A DNA stretch of 44,941 nt from Verrucomicrobiota bacterium (GCA_016219875.1 JACRJZ010000044.1:1-44941); one strand, 5' to 3'. Counted from the stretch's first letter, positions 1 through 8,306 are shown. The notes: generated by a model not told the origin, from the sequence alone. Numbers and translations are program-made.

Positions 1-42
1 CACGGTTTTGTGGAGGCCAGGAATCGAGATGAAGCGGCGTTC

Positions 43-106
43 ACCGGGTCAGGGGACCCGGCCTACAGGAAAGGCGTGCCTTGTAGGCCCGGTGCCCTCA
101 CCGGGC
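43..106. repeat. Inverted pair of GTAG-footed REP hairpins
   Basis: Two REP-like units face each other. The right unit (83-106) has a GTAG foot followed by a perfect 8-bp stem (87-94 with 99-106) and a CCCT loop. The left unit (43-66) is the same design on the - strand, with its GTAG at 63-66 and a CCGGGTC/GACCCGG stem. Head-to-head REP pairs of this kind are known as BIMEs in enterobacteria. The position, beyond the 3' end of the first gene, is typical of such elements. Confidence 0.75.
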
Positions 107-240
107 GGCCCAGGCGCGTTCCACGGCTCTGGATGTCTGAGGCTTCTACGACGGCATGGCCTTCTTCTCGATGGGCGACACGTGTTACGGCCTCTACGAC
201 GACAGCCCCATCACCCCGCGAGGTGCTGCGATTGGTTCCG

Positions 241-1995
241 TTACCGCGTCTTTCCGTAAATGTCCGCCGAGTCGTACACCCGGCCTGTGGACGTGCCGTA
301 CTCCGCATGAAAGAACGGCTGCGCGCCCGTGAACGCAGGGACAGCTTCCGGCTGGCCCAGGAGCGCTGCCGCCAGGTGCAGGAGGGCTTGCGATTCATCA
401 TTGGCCATGCGGCAGAAGACGTGGCGTTGGCTCGGAACGAACCAGCCGTTGCGGACGCGCTGCTTCAGAATGTTTCGGCCAACGGCCTCGGCGTGTGCGA
501 GGAACGCGGCGTTCCCGCTGGCCCGGTGTAGTTCCAGCAAGGCAAAGACCAGGCGCGGGTCGGAGAGGTTGTCTGAAAACCGGAGCTTGGGAGTCGCTTT
601 ATCTTCACCCCGGCCCTTTCCCATTTGATGGGAGAGGGAGACGCCATCGCCGATGTCGCCCCAGCCGTTGCCGCGCGCGATGTTCCGCGCCATCTCCCAG
701 AGGAATTCGTCGCCCGACAAGCGGAACCCAAGCGCATAGACCCAGAGATGCGACGGCCCCGGATGTCCGGCGCGGAGCACGTTGCCCTTGGGGCCGAAAT
801 ACCCGTCCTTCTTGCACACGTAGCCTTCCATGCTGGTGCCGTCGGTGAGCATAGGGATGAAAGCGTTGTCCTTTGCGCGATAGGCGGACTTGCCCCACGC
901 GGTCAGTTCCTCGACGGCTTGGCGCGTGAAGTCGCGTCCAGGCTCGCCCAAGGCCTCGCCGAGCAACAGCCGGCCCACCTGCGGCTCGGTTTGCGGCGTG
1001 TTGCCGTAGGTCGGGAAGAGCGTGCCCTCGACGACGCGGTGCCCTTTGAAATCGTCTCCATACTGGTACTGCGCCCGGTCGCCGCGAATCTTGCCCGCAT
1101 CATCGCACCACGCCGTCGCGCATTGGCTGAACTGGTAGCCTTCGAGGCCGGTCTTGGGATCGCGCGTCTCGACGTAACGTTGCGACAGCCGCTTCGCCCA
1201 GACCACCGGCTCCGGCGCGCCCGCGAGCTTGGTCAACATGCCTGCGGCAAAGTAGAAGTCGCTGCCCGCGTTATGGAAGGTCAGGCCCTTGCCCCAGAAG
1301 AACACCTCGCCGCCCCGATACTCGTTCGCCCAAAGCTGGCCGCGTTTGGTCGGGCTGCCGTGCCGATTGAAATCCAGCGTCGCCCAGTCGAGGACGTGCC
1401 CGTTCCAGATGTTCTCGATGAGTTCCTGCGTCGCCTTGGGATTGGCCTCCCACATCAGCGCGTAGTGGGGAAAGAAACACTTCAGCTCGTGAATGCGGCC
1501 GGTGCCGCCCGGATTGCCGGCCAGCACGTCATCCGTGGCGTTGTAGGCCAGGTGCCCGCCCCAGCCCAGCAACCCGCCGTGGTTCTGCGTGCCGTAGCGC
1601 AAGTGGTCGAAGGCGTAGCGTGTAGCTTCGAGCGCGGCGGTCTTATAGCGCCGGTCGCCCGTCAACTGCGACAGCCCGTCGAGCGTGCGAAACAGTCCCT
1701 GCTGGTTGGCCAGGTTGCACAGCACCCATTCCTTGCCGTCGGCCCACTTCCATTTCACCGGCTCGCGTGTGTCCACGTGGAGGCCATCCACAAACAGCGG
1801 CGTAGGTTTCCCATAAACGTCCCGGCCTTGCATGAGGACTTGGTCCGCAAACTGACGCACCGCGGCGAGATAGGCGACGGCGTTGGTCGGGGAAGCCATC
1901 GCAGCCGTGGCCAGGCCGGTCTCGGTGAGGCTCACGCCAGCAACGAGCAGGGTGAAGCCCAATTGGAACCGCAGGCAAAGATCGAGTGGTTTCAT
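241..1995 (-). CDS. Secreted pectate-lyase-like alpha/alpha-barrel protein
   Basis: Protein of 584 residues starting with a hydrophobic signal-type segment (about residues 8-32) that suggests Sec export. The mature part is rich in Trp, His and Tyr with repeated helical segments, as in alpha/alpha-toroid carbohydrate-active enzymes. From memory it resembles proteins annotated as pectate lyases in Planctomycetes and Verrucomicrobia (PLFVDGLHVDTREPVKW near the N-terminus, HVLDW, KRLSQRYVETRDPKTG). I cannot name a catalytic residue, so the substrate is uncertain; a glycoside hydrolase with the same fold is the main alternative. Residues about 453-465 are encoded by a dispersed palindromic repeat inserted in frame. 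It stands alone, with the toxin-antitoxin module behind its start on the same strand. Confidence 0.6.
   Translation of the reverse strand: MKPLDLCLRFQLGFTLLVAGVSLTETGLATAAMASPTNAVAYLAAVRQFADQVLMQGRDVYGKPTPLFVDGLHVDTREPVKWKWADGKEWVLCNLANQQGLFRTLDGLSQLTGDRRYKTAALEATRYAFDHLRYGTQNHGGLLGWGGHLAYNATDDVLAGNPGGTGRIHELKCFFPHYALMWEANPKATQELIENIWNGHVLDWATLDFNRHGSPTKRGQLWANEYRGGEVFFWGKGLTFHNAGSDFYFAAGMLTKLAGAPEPVVWAKRLSQRYVETRDPKTGLEGYQFSQCATAWCDDAGKIRGDRAQYQYGDDFKGHRVVEGTLFPTYGNTPQTEPQVGRLLLGEALGEPGRDFTRQAVEELTAWGKSAYRAKDNAFIPMLTDGTSMEGYVCKKDGYFGPKGNVLRAGHPGPSHLWVYALGFRLSGDEFLWEMARNIARGNGWGDIGDGVSLSHQMGKGRGEDKATPKLRFSDNLSDPRLVFALLELHRASGNAAFLAHAEAVGRNILKQRVRNGWFVPSQRHVFCRMANDESQALLHLAAALLGQPEAVPAFTGAQPFFHAEYGTSTGRVYDSADIYGKTR
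614..638 (-). repeat. Palindromic repeat inside the lyase-like gene
   Basis: A hairpin with 11-bp arms (10 of 11 paired; 614-624 and 628-638) around a 3-nt loop, followed on the coding strand by GGGCCGGGGTGA. The same hairpin plus tail occurs twice in the giant gene (34321-34345 and 35061-35085). Here it is translated as part of SLSHQMGKGRGEDK. It reads like a mobile intergenic palindrome that landed in a tolerant surface loop. Confidence 0.7.
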
Positions 1996-2027
1996 CGGAA
2001 GAAGTCGAGGTAGTGCAAGGCTTCAGA

Positions 2028-2084
2028 TTACAGCGGGGCCGGCAGCTCCTTGGCTTTTTCGTAAATGAGTTCTGCGGTGCTCAT
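2028..2084 (-). pseudogene. 5' remnant of a DUF2281-type antitoxin gene
   Basis: An 18-codon ORF (MSTAELIYEKAKELPAPL, then TAA) lies 9 bp downstream of the YafQ-like toxin. The sequence matches the usual opening of small DUF2281/antitoxin proteins, which begin with a helix of the form M-x-T-A-E-x-I-Y-E-K-x-K-x-L-P and run to 60-80 residues. Here a stop follows the first helix and no continuation is visible in the other frames before the lyase-like gene. I read it as a truncated second antitoxin gene; the identification rests on this short stretch only. Confidence 0.4.
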
Positions 2085-2093
2085 GGGACGTCG

Positions 2094-2363
2094 TCACTCA
2101 AACAAGTCGCTGTGGGTGCCGGTGCGCTCAAAGCGGACATGGTTCACTTCCAGTGTGTAGATCAACACCCAGTCCGCCTCTACGTGGCAATCCCTGCTGC
2201 CCGTCCACTCGCCGCGCAGCGAATGGTCCTTCAATTGAGGCGGCAGTGGGTCATCCTCAATGAGCAGGTCCATCACCGCTTTGAGCCTGGCCATGTCCTT
2301 GCCGCGGCTGGCCAGGCGCTTCACGTCCTTCTTGAATTGGTTCGAGCGGCTGAACGTCCTCAC
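2094..2363 (-). CDS. YafQ/RelE-family toxin (type II TA system)
   Basis: An 89-residue basic protein of RelE/ParE size. It opens with RSNQFKKDVKRLASRGKD and continues with LPPQLKDHSLRGEWTGSRDCHVEADWVLIYTLE and a C-terminal RTGTHSDLF. These are hallmarks of the YafQ branch: D-H-x-L-x-G-x-x-x-x-x-R-x-C-H, then D-W-x-L-I-Y, then a terminal T-G-T-H-x-D-L-F containing the catalytic His. YafQ family members cleave mRNA in the ribosomal A site. Its ATG overlaps the stop of the upstream antitoxin by 4 bp, a standard TA arrangement. Confidence 0.9.
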   Translation of the reverse strand: MRTFSRSNQFKKDVKRLASRGKDMARLKAVMDLLIEDDPLPPQLKDHSLRGEWTGSRDCHVEADWVLIYTLEVNHVRFERTGTHSDLFE

Positions 2364-2620
2364 AGCCCCAGGTCCGTATAGAGTTCTTGCTTGCTGGCAA
2401 ATCGCCGCACGTTGCGTCCCACCTTGCTTTCTCGGAGCGTCCGAGCGGTGAGTTTGTTCGGGGTTTCGACGGGAAAGGGCAGCCGGCGGTCTTCCCGAAT
2501 CCGGTTGTAGAGGAGTTGGATCGTCTGGGTCGTGGTCAGACCCAAATCGGAAAGAATCTTGTCCACCTCCTCTTTGAGGCCGAGTTCGATCTGAGCGCGG
2601 ATGGTCGCAGTTTTGCTCAT
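2360..2620 (-). CDS. RelB/DinJ-family antitoxin
   Basis: An 86-residue protein with the RelB/DinJ N-terminal ribbon-helix-helix pattern: MSKTATIRAQIELGLKEEVD, then a second helix DLGLTTTQTIQLLYNRI. The C-terminal half is charged and would wrap the toxin. I start it at the ATG at 2618-2620, because a longer in-frame reading would extend into the palindromic repeat at 2685-2749 and the added residues have no family counterpart. The protein would neutralise the YafQ-like toxin encoded 4 bp into its own end and repress the operon. Confidence 0.9.
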   Translation of the reverse strand: MSKTATIRAQIELGLKEEVDKILSDLGLTTTQTIQLLYNRIREDRRLPFPVETPNKLTARTLRESKVGRNVRRFASKQELYTDLGL

Positions 2621-2684
2621 GGCGAAACCGTAGTCTGGGTGGTGTTCTGCCTCAAGAAATCTCTCGTGAGCCTCTTTTATAACC

Positions 2685-2749
2685 GTAGCAGCCGACGTGA
2701 GGAGGCTCTGTTTCCCTTGGAGTTTGAGCCTCCTCACGTCGGCTGCTAC
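2685..2749. repeat. 65-bp GTAG-footed palindrome, copy 1
   Basis: Perfect 24-bp inverted arms (2685-2708 and 2726-2749) beginning GTAGCAGCCGACGTG, around an asymmetric 17-nt loop (TGTTTCCCTTGGAGTTT). Outer flanks are also partly complementary (CTCTTTTATAACC on the left, GAGTTTTGAAATCGCCTC on the right), so the whole unit is about 110 bp. Other copies are at 22227, 23535 and 38532, with a half copy near 18507. It separates the antitoxin gene from the GH116 gene. Confidence 0.9.
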
Positions 2750-2781
2750 CGAGTTTTGAAATCGCCTCTCGTGTCCCCGAG

Positions 2782-5700
2782 TTACGTCTGCCAGGTGAGG
2801 CTGACTTCGACAGTCTTCCCTGCTTCGGCCACGCTCTCGCCAGCCAAACTCAGCGTCACGCGATCACCTTCCTGCTTCGCCGTTGCTTCGATCTTCTGGC
2901 CAGCGATGGTCACGGTTGCCGCGTCCAGCATCACGCCTTTCGGCAACCCAAGAGCCAGCGTCCGCACCCGCAGCGTGCCCCACTTAACGAGGATTTCAGA
3001 TTTCAGATTTCGGATTTCAGATTTTTGGGAAATCGTTCCCCAACCCTCCGCCGACGTGAACGCGGCGCGGAAGTTCTCCGGCGTCAGGCGCGGCGCAAAG
3101 CCGATGTGTCCGTGCGGCCCGTGACACTCGAAGCCGCAAAGGCTGAGGAACACGCCGTGGCTCGCCATCGCGCGGGCGTAGTGGTCGCCGCACTCGACTT
3201 CGTTCCACGGGTTCTGTTTGAGCGGATGGTAGCGCTCATGGACGCCGCGGCAGATGGCGAGCGCCTCGGTGGTCATGCCTTCCCAGGCCATGTGGCCGGC
3301 GACTTGATACTCGATGCCCGTCCAGATTTCGTCGCGGTAGAGCACGGACTCGGGGCCGAGGTGTTTGCTCTTGGGCCAGGTGCAGGTGAAGAGCCCCGCC
3401 TCGCCCGGACGCGCGAACCAGCGTTGCGGCGGATGCGCGGCATTCTGCGGCCCGATGTCCGGCGCCCAGTCGTAGGTCCAGATCGCTTTGAGCGCGGAGA
3501 GCACCTTGTCCTTCGGATAGATGTAGCCGAGGCCGACCTGATGCGCCCAGCCCTGGCCGAAGAGTTGGTCCGCGAGACAGCCTTCGCCGTATTGGTGCCG
3601 CGGGTATTTCTTCAGATCGACTTGCTGGATGAAATACTCGCCGTTGAAGAGGCGCTCGACGGTGTTCTTGCTGCCGGCCTCAAAAACTTTGCGGCAACGC
3701 ACGGCGAACTCCACGTCGCCGACTTCCTTCGCCATCTCTTCTGCCGCGCGCAAGGCGCCGAGGTAGAGCGAGCCGATCATCGTGTTCGGGCCGTGGAAAT
3801 TGATGTCGTAGGTGTTGTGCTGCGAACCTTCGATCAAGCCGTCGTCGTCCTTGTCTTCGTTGAGCAGGAACTCGGCGGTCTTGCGAATGCGCGGCCAGTT
3901 GCGCTTGAGGAAGTCGCCGTTGGCGGACATCTGGTGTTCGCGCAGGCACTTCATCACCGTGCCGCCCTGGCTGTCGCCGGCCCAGAAGTTATTGCTCTCG
4001 CCGCGGAAATTGATCGCGCCAGTGGCCTCGACGAAGCCGGGGCCGAAGTCCTGCATTTCGCGGACGGAGCGCTCCAGTTCGGGGAACAGCCGGGCCATCG
4101 AGTGCTCGTAGTTCCAGACGTGGGCGCAAGTGCCGGCGCAGCAACGCACGCCTTCCCAGGCCCAGAAGCGGCCGTTCGCGCGCCACTGGCAGGTGGAACT
4201 GGCGAGAATGGACACCGGCATGAAGAGCCGGTCGAGCAGCCACCAGGGCAGCGTGGAGTCGTACCAAGTGTCGCGCCACAGCCGCGTCTGGCCGGCGAGG
4301 CGGTCGAAGTTGTCCGCGACGTATTGGGCCACGGCCTGCGCGTCGGCGAAGCGCGTGGCATAGCGGTTGCCGTGCTGCGGGAGATTCGGGAAACACCACG
4401 CAATGACGAAGCTCACCCTGGCCTCGAAGCCGGCGGGAATCACGACCGTCTTGCTCAGCGCGCCGACCATCGACTGGCCGAGCGGTTTCTCTTCGCTCGC
4501 TGGACGATCCAGATCAACGCCGCTGTTCAGCAGCGCGGCCAGGGCGTTGTCGGGCAAGTCCACCATCGATGTGACTCCAGCGGCGTCGCCGAGCAGCGCC
4601 AGGCCCATCGTGCCAAAGTCGCGCTGAGTCTCGAGCGGGCCTTCGAGGCCGCGGCGCGGGGCATCGCTCAATTCGACCTGGTCGATGTTGATGTGTCCCC
4701 ACGGGCCGGACTCGCGGTCCACGATTTCGATCTGCGCTTGCTGGCCGAGGAACTCCTTCGCGTTCCAGCTTTGCCAGGCGAGTTGCTCGCGGGCCGGACC
4801 GGTCGCGGTGCGGACCTGCTTGCCGCCGACGAGCAGGTTGATGCACGTGCGCCCCCGATGATTGCCGCCGCCGATGAGGAAGTTCAGGAACGCACGTTCC
4901 ACAGTGAACTTGGGCGAGGTCAGCTTGCCGTGCGGTTGATCGCCGCCAAGGAATGTATTCACAAGTCCCTTGCCCGCGAATCCGCTCACTGGCTGTTGGC
5001 TTTGCAGCGTTCCTTTCGCCGGGGCGGCGCCGAACGCCTCGCCTTCCGCTTTCCAGTCGCCGTAGTTTGCGCCTTCGAAGTCCGCGAGCACGACCGGCGG
5101 GCGCTTCGGCTGTTCAGGAGTTTTCACGGCGCGGGCGGAACCGAGCATCATGGTGAGCTTGTTTCCCTTCACGGCTTTGTTCTGCCGCACGCCCTCAAAC
5201 ATGTCGCCGCTGTGGCAGCACACACCGTTTTCCAGGCGACCGGCAAGGACCACCTCCGCCGGAGCACTGGAAGTGTTCTTGATCGTGAAGTGCAGGACCG
5301 TCGCCGGCAGCGCGGAATCCGCCGCGTTGAGTGGGATGAACGGCGAGAAGGCTTCCATCGTGACGCTCACCGGGAATTCGGCATCCGCGTATTGCACCGT
5401 GGCGATGGGATACTCGCCGCGGAAGCGCACGCCGGGAAAACCCTCGCGATCGAGCGAGCGCACAAGCGTCTTGCCGCCGGCGCGCGCGCGGATGGCGAAG
5501 CCTTGCTTCAGCGGCGCGACGGGCGTGGGCAGCCGCTGGTAGTGCGTGCCGGAGTTCGCGCCTTCGCGCGAGTCATTGAAGATGTCCCAGTGAATCAACC
5601 GCCCGTCGCCGGCGAGGTAGAGCTGCCCCGCGCCGATGCCGCCCACGGGCATGGCGATCTGCTTGAGATCGTCGCCCGCGTACCAGGTCGGCTCGCCTTT

Positions 5701-5907
5701 GGCGAAAAGCGCGGCGAGCCATTCCTTCCGGAGCTTTTTGTCCACGGGTACGAAATGATCGGCGGTGTCTTTCGGCTCGAACGGCCCGGCGATGGCGGCG
5801 AACTGGTCTGTGAGCGTCAGGGAGAGTGCGGCAGCTCCGGAGAGCTTGAGGAAGCTGCGGCGGTCCACGCAGCCGCAGGAGGAAGCTGAAGAGCAGGATG
5901 AATTCAT
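2782..5907 (-). CDS. Tat-exported GH116-type (GBA2-like) beta-glycosidase
   Basis: Protein of 1041 residues. The N-terminus carries a Tat signal (RRSFLKLSG at about residues 17-25, then a hydrophobic stretch). It follows the GH116 plan: an N-terminal beta-domain (GGIGAGQLYLAGDGRL, about 88-103) and a C-terminal alpha/alpha barrel. By alignment from memory with GBA2-type enzymes, E585 in WAWEG is the likely nucleophile and D701 in HNTYDINFHGPN the acid/base; both are inferences. Between the two, about residues 270-420, sits an extra jelly-roll-like domain (VLADFEGANYGDWKAEG to HINIDQVELSD) resembling one found in some GH32 enzymes. Near the C-terminus KSEIRNLKSEI is encoded by a heptamer array. 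Likely substrate: beta-linked glucosides or xylosides. Confidence 0.85.
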   Translation of the reverse strand: MNSSCSSASSCGCVDRRSFLKLSGAAALSLTLTDQFAAIAGPFEPKDTADHFVPVDKKLRKEWLAALFAKGEPTWYAGDDLKQIAMPVGGIGAGQLYLAGDGRLIHWDIFNDSREGANSGTHYQRLPTPVAPLKQGFAIRARAGGKTLVRSLDREGFPGVRFRGEYPIATVQYADAEFPVSVTMEAFSPFIPLNAADSALPATVLHFTIKNTSSAPAEVVLAGRLENGVCCHSGDMFEGVRQNKAVKGNKLTMMLGSARAVKTPEQPKRPPVVLADFEGANYGDWKAEGEAFGAAPAKGTLQSQQPVSGFAGKGLVNTFLGGDQPHGKLTSPKFTVERAFLNFLIGGGNHRGRTCINLLVGGKQVRTATGPAREQLAWQSWNAKEFLGQQAQIEIVDRESGPWGHINIDQVELSDAPRRGLEGPLETQRDFGTMGLALLGDAAGVTSMVDLPDNALAALLNSGVDLDRPASEEKPLGQSMVGALSKTVVIPAGFEARVSFVIAWCFPNLPQHGNRYATRFADAQAVAQYVADNFDRLAGQTRLWRDTWYDSTLPWWLLDRLFMPVSILASSTCQWRANGRFWAWEGVRCCAGTCAHVWNYEHSMARLFPELERSVREMQDFGPGFVEATGAINFRGESNNFWAGDSQGGTVMKCLREHQMSANGDFLKRNWPRIRKTAEFLLNEDKDDDGLIEGSQHNTYDINFHGPNTMIGSLYLGALRAAEEMAKEVGDVEFAVRCRKVFEAGSKNTVERLFNGEYFIQQVDLKKYPRHQYGEGCLADQLFGQGWAHQVGLGYIYPKDKVLSALKAIWTYDWAPDIGPQNAAHPPQRWFARPGEAGLFTCTWPKSKHLGPESVLYRDEIWTGIEYQVAGHMAWEGMTTEALAICRGVHERYHPLKQNPWNEVECGDHYARAMASHGVFLSLCGFECHGPHGHIGFAPRLTPENFRAAFTSAEGWGTISQKSEIRNLKSEILVKWGTLRVRTLALGLPKGVMLDAATVTIAGQKIEATAKQEGDRVTLSLAGESVAEAGKTVEVSLTWQT
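2991..3025. repeat. Heptamer array (GATTTCA/G) within the GH116 gene
   Basis: Five tandem units of about 7 bp (GATTTCA, GATTTCA, GATTTCG, GATTTCA, GATTTTT) lie within the coding sequence and are translated on the - strand as KSEIRNLKSEI. The same unit forms an intergenic array at 23624-23658. It falls in a loop between TIS and VKWGTLRV near the C-terminus, where length variation would be tolerated. Confidence 0.75.
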
Positions 5908-6011
5908 GGGCGAATGGATAGAGGTAGGACACGCGCTTGTCGATGACGGAGTGTAAGGCGTGTCGGGCTTTTGCCTTGTCTTTCGTTGGAGTCTGAGCTA
6001 CACACGGCCCC

Positions 6012-6644
6012 ATGAAAAAGGCAGCCCTTCTCTTTTCGCTAGCTCTGGCGAGATGGACGGCTTTCGGCCAAGGACAGGTGGTCATCAACACGGCCGCCGC
6101 CGGAGCCTACATGCGATTTGGTGACCCCTTTTCAAATTGGTGCTCTGGAAGCCAGTACCGTGCAGGTCTGTACTGGGCGGATAATCCGGCAACGCTCAGT
6201 GCCGGAGGGGGAACCCTTGTCAGTTCCGGCGGAACCAACAATACTGGCCTCGCGATTTTTACCACCAGTGTTCCAGGGTTCATTTCCAGCCAGACCTTTG
6301 GTGGCGTGAGATACATTCGCTCGAGAGCCGGTCAGTTGACATACTTTCAACTGAGAGTGTGGACGGCGGGATTCGCCACCTATGCGGATGCCAGTGCCAG
6401 CGGCATCCCAGTTGAACTCAGCCCAGTCATGGGAGAGTGCGCGCCTCCGATTGTGTCGGCCACGCCTGCGGTTGACTCTCTGCAACTGCCGCCACAAATC
6501 CTCTGGGCGCCCGGTTCCACCGGCCAAAATCCTTTGGTCGTGCAGGTGACCTACGGGGGCATGTGTATTCCCGAACCAGCCACCACGCTCCTCGTTGGGT
6601 TGTCGCTGCTCGGTCTTTGCGTGGTCCGAAGACGAAGACAGTAA
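6012..6644 (+). CDS. PEP-CTERM sorting-signal protein, paralogue 1
   Basis: A 210-residue exported protein. It has an N-terminal signal peptide (MKKAALLFSLALARWTAFG, cleaved near FGQGQ), a beta-rich, Gly/Thr-rich middle, and a C-terminal PEP-CTERM signal: IPEPATT, a hydrophobic helix (LLVGLSLLGLCVV) and a basic RRRRQ tail. PEP-CTERM proteins are recognised, cleaved and probably anchored by exosortase; an exosortase gene is at 38668-40452. The function of the middle domain is unknown. It is followed after 52 bp by a close paralogue. It diverges from the GH116 gene across about 100 bp, in which I could not define a convincing promoter. Confidence 0.9.
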   Translation: MKKAALLFSLALARWTAFGQGQVVINTAAAGAYMRFGDPFSNWCSGSQYRAGLYWADNPATLSAGGGTLVSSGGTNNTGLAIFTTSVPGFISSQTFGGVRYIRSRAGQLTYFQLRVWTAGFATYADASASGIPVELSPVMGECAPPIVSATPAVDSLQLPPQILWAPGSTGQNPLVVQVTYGGMCIPEPATTLLVGLSLLGLCVVRRRRQ

Positions 6645-6696
6645 ACTGCGGTGCTTCACGCTCGGCGCAGCCACAACCTCCACAACCAGTTTCACC

Positions 6697-7356
6697 GTGA
6701 AGAACTTCCTCCTGCTCTCGTGCTTGGTGCTGCTGGACACCCTGGCCTTTGGCCAAGGCCAGGTGAGCATCAACACGGCCGCCGCCGGAGCCTACATGCG
6801 ATTCGGCCTTACTTCTGATCCGCAAAGCACCACCTTTGAATGGTGCTCCGGGAGCTTGTATCGGGCGGGCCTGTACTGGGCGGACAATCCGGCAACGCTC
6901 AGTGCTGGAGGGGGAACCCTTGTCAGCTCCGGCGGGACCAACAATACTGGCCTCGCGGTTTTCACCACCAGTGTTCCTGGGTTCATCTCCAGCTTGACCT
7001 TTGGCGGTGTGAGATGGATTCCCGAGAGAGCCGGCCAGTTGACTTACTTCCAACTGCGGGTGTGGAGGGCTGGATACGCCACTTGGGCGGATGCCTATCA
7101 CAACGGTGACAGCCAGACTGCATACACGAGAGTCGCAAGCGTTTGTGCGCCTCCGATCGTTGCTGCCACGCCTACGGTTGACTCCTTGGAACCGCCACCA
7201 CAAATCCTGTGGGCGCCGGATTCCACCGGCCAAAACCCTTTGGTGGTGCCGGTGCTCTACTGGTATGCCCCTCCTTGTGTTCCCGAACCAGCCACCACGC
7301 TCCTCGCCGGATTGGCTTTGCTCAGCCTCTGCTTCGTTCGTCGGCGAAAACCGTAG
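6697..7356 (+). CDS. PEP-CTERM sorting-signal protein, paralogue 2
   Basis: A 219-residue paralogue of the preceding protein, starting at a GTG (VKNFLLLSCLVLLDTLAFGQGQ) chosen because it gives a normal signal peptide aligned with paralogue 1; a longer reading would overlap gene 1. The segment after cleavage (INTAAAGAYMRFG) and the YRAGLYWADNPATLSAGGG region are nearly identical in both copies, also at DNA level, so the duplication is recent. The C-terminus is VPEPATT, a hydrophobic helix and RRRKP. The middle differs by several substitutions and a few inserted residues. Substrate of exosortase by inference; function unknown. Confidence 0.85.
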   Translation: MKNFLLLSCLVLLDTLAFGQGQVSINTAAAGAYMRFGLTSDPQSTTFEWCSGSLYRAGLYWADNPATLSAGGGTLVSSGGTNNTGLAVFTTSVPGFISSLTFGGVRWIPERAGQLTYFQLRVWRAGYATWADAYHNGDSQTAYTRVASVCAPPIVAATPTVDSLEPPPQILWAPDSTGQNPLVVPVLYWYAPPCVPEPATTLLAGLALLSLCFVRRRKP

Positions 7357-7460
7357 CGCGCCCGGTTTCGTTCCGGCATTTCGCCGCAGGCAGAATCACT
7401 CAGCCCAGTTTCGCCGTCCGCGAGCTTGCGCTCCCGCGGAATCCCGCTACAACACCCGCC

Positions 7461-8102
7461 GTGTTGCACCAACTTCACGTTTGGCTGAACCAGCTTGCCG
7501 ATTGGTACAAGGCCGCCCTCGACACGGGCGGCTATCCGCTCATCGCGCTGCTCATGGCCATTGAAAGCTCGATCTTCCCGCTGCCCAGCGAGGTGGTGAT
7601 TCCGCCCGCGGCGCACATCGCGCACACGACCGGGAAGTTCAGCATGGTCTGGATCGTCGTCGCGGGCACGGTTGGATCATGGGTGGGCGCGGCGGTGATG
7701 TACTGGGTGTCGCGCCTGGCGGGGCGGCCGTTCGTGCTGCGCTACGGAAAGTACTTCTTCATCCCGCCGGCCAAGGTGGAGGGAGCGGAACGCTGGGCCG
7801 CGCGTTTCGGGCCGTTTGGGATCTTCGCGGCGCGGCTCTTGCCGGTGGTGCGGCACTTGATCGGCATCCCCGCCGGCATCGTGCGGATGGATTTCTGGCT
7901 TTACTCGCTCTACACGCTGGCCGGCTCGGCGTTGTGGTGCGCCGTGCTCTGCTGGCTGGGCGTGAAGGTGGGCGCGGACATCACCAAGGGCGAGATGCAC
8001 CGCGTCACGTACTGGCTGATTGGCTTCCTCGTCGTGGTCGGCGCGCTCTACTACTTTCTTGTCCACCGGCACATGAAGGGCGCAGACGCGGCGAAGAAGT
8101 GA
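7461..8102 (+). CDS. DedA-family (SNARE-associated type) membrane protein
   Basis: A 213-residue integral membrane protein. The start is taken as the GTG at 7461 (VLHQLHVWLNQLADWY), which gives the normal DedA length. Diagnostic segments are LLMAIESSIFPLPSEVVIPPA, with the conserved E and PLPSE, and FAARLLPVVRHLIGIPAGIVRM, matching the F-x-R-x-x-P-x-x-R-x-x-x-x-x-x-A-G signature. DedA proteins are proton-coupled transporters; several flip undecaprenyl phosphate or phosphatidylethanolamine. There is no operon partner: the neighbours are a PEP-CTERM gene and, past a repeat region, a DUF58 gene. Confidence 0.9.
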   Translation: MLHQLHVWLNQLADWYKAALDTGGYPLIALLMAIESSIFPLPSEVVIPPAAHIAHTTGKFSMVWIVVAGTVGSWVGAAVMYWVSRLAGRPFVLRYGKYFFIPPAKVEGAERWAARFGPFGIFAARLLPVVRHLIGIPAGIVRMDFWLYSLYTLAGSALWCAVLCWLGVKVGADITKGEMHRVTYWLIGFLVVVGALYYFLVHRHMKGADAAKK

Positions 8103-8191
8103 GCGGGCGGCGCGGCGGCGGGCCAAGTGCGCAACGAGCGGGATGCGGAGAGAAAGGCTTCAGTCTTGTCCGGGAGGTGCGGCTTTGCTGC

Positions 8192-8306
8192 GTAGCGCAA
8201 AGTTGCACTCTGCCGTATCGCGGATTTGAAAAGCGCAGGCCCTTGTGCTCGGCGAGGCCCTGCCGAATGCAATTCGGCGATACAGCAGATTGAAAATCTG
8301 CGCTAC
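8192..8306. repeat. GTAGCGCA-type REP cluster
   Basis: Outer inverted arms of about 31 bp, both reading CGTAGCGCA at their ends (one at 8191-8221, the other on the - strand ending near 8307). Each arm contains a small hairpin: 8285-8306 reads on the - strand as GTAGCGCAGATT-TTC-AATCTGC, and 8262-8283 is a second GCCGAAT/ATTCGGC hairpin. The left arm is degenerate. It is the same family as the cluster at 40526-40661. It fills most of the 283-bp gap between the DedA and DUF58 genes. Confidence 0.8.

Noticed and set aside
141..267. Protein-like + strand translation (GFYDGMAFFSMGDTCYGLYDD and onward) before the first gene's 3' end
   Set aside because: It is preceded at once by a TGA, has no start and overlaps the lyase-like gene; it could be the relic of a gene end, but nothing else supports it.
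625..2013. Open frame of 462 codons antisense to the lyase-like gene
   Set aside because: Same reason; the - strand frame has a signal peptide and family-like segments.
3025..5889. Open frame of 954 codons antisense to the GH116 gene
   Set aside because: Shadow frame of a well-supported gene; low-complexity composition and no motif.
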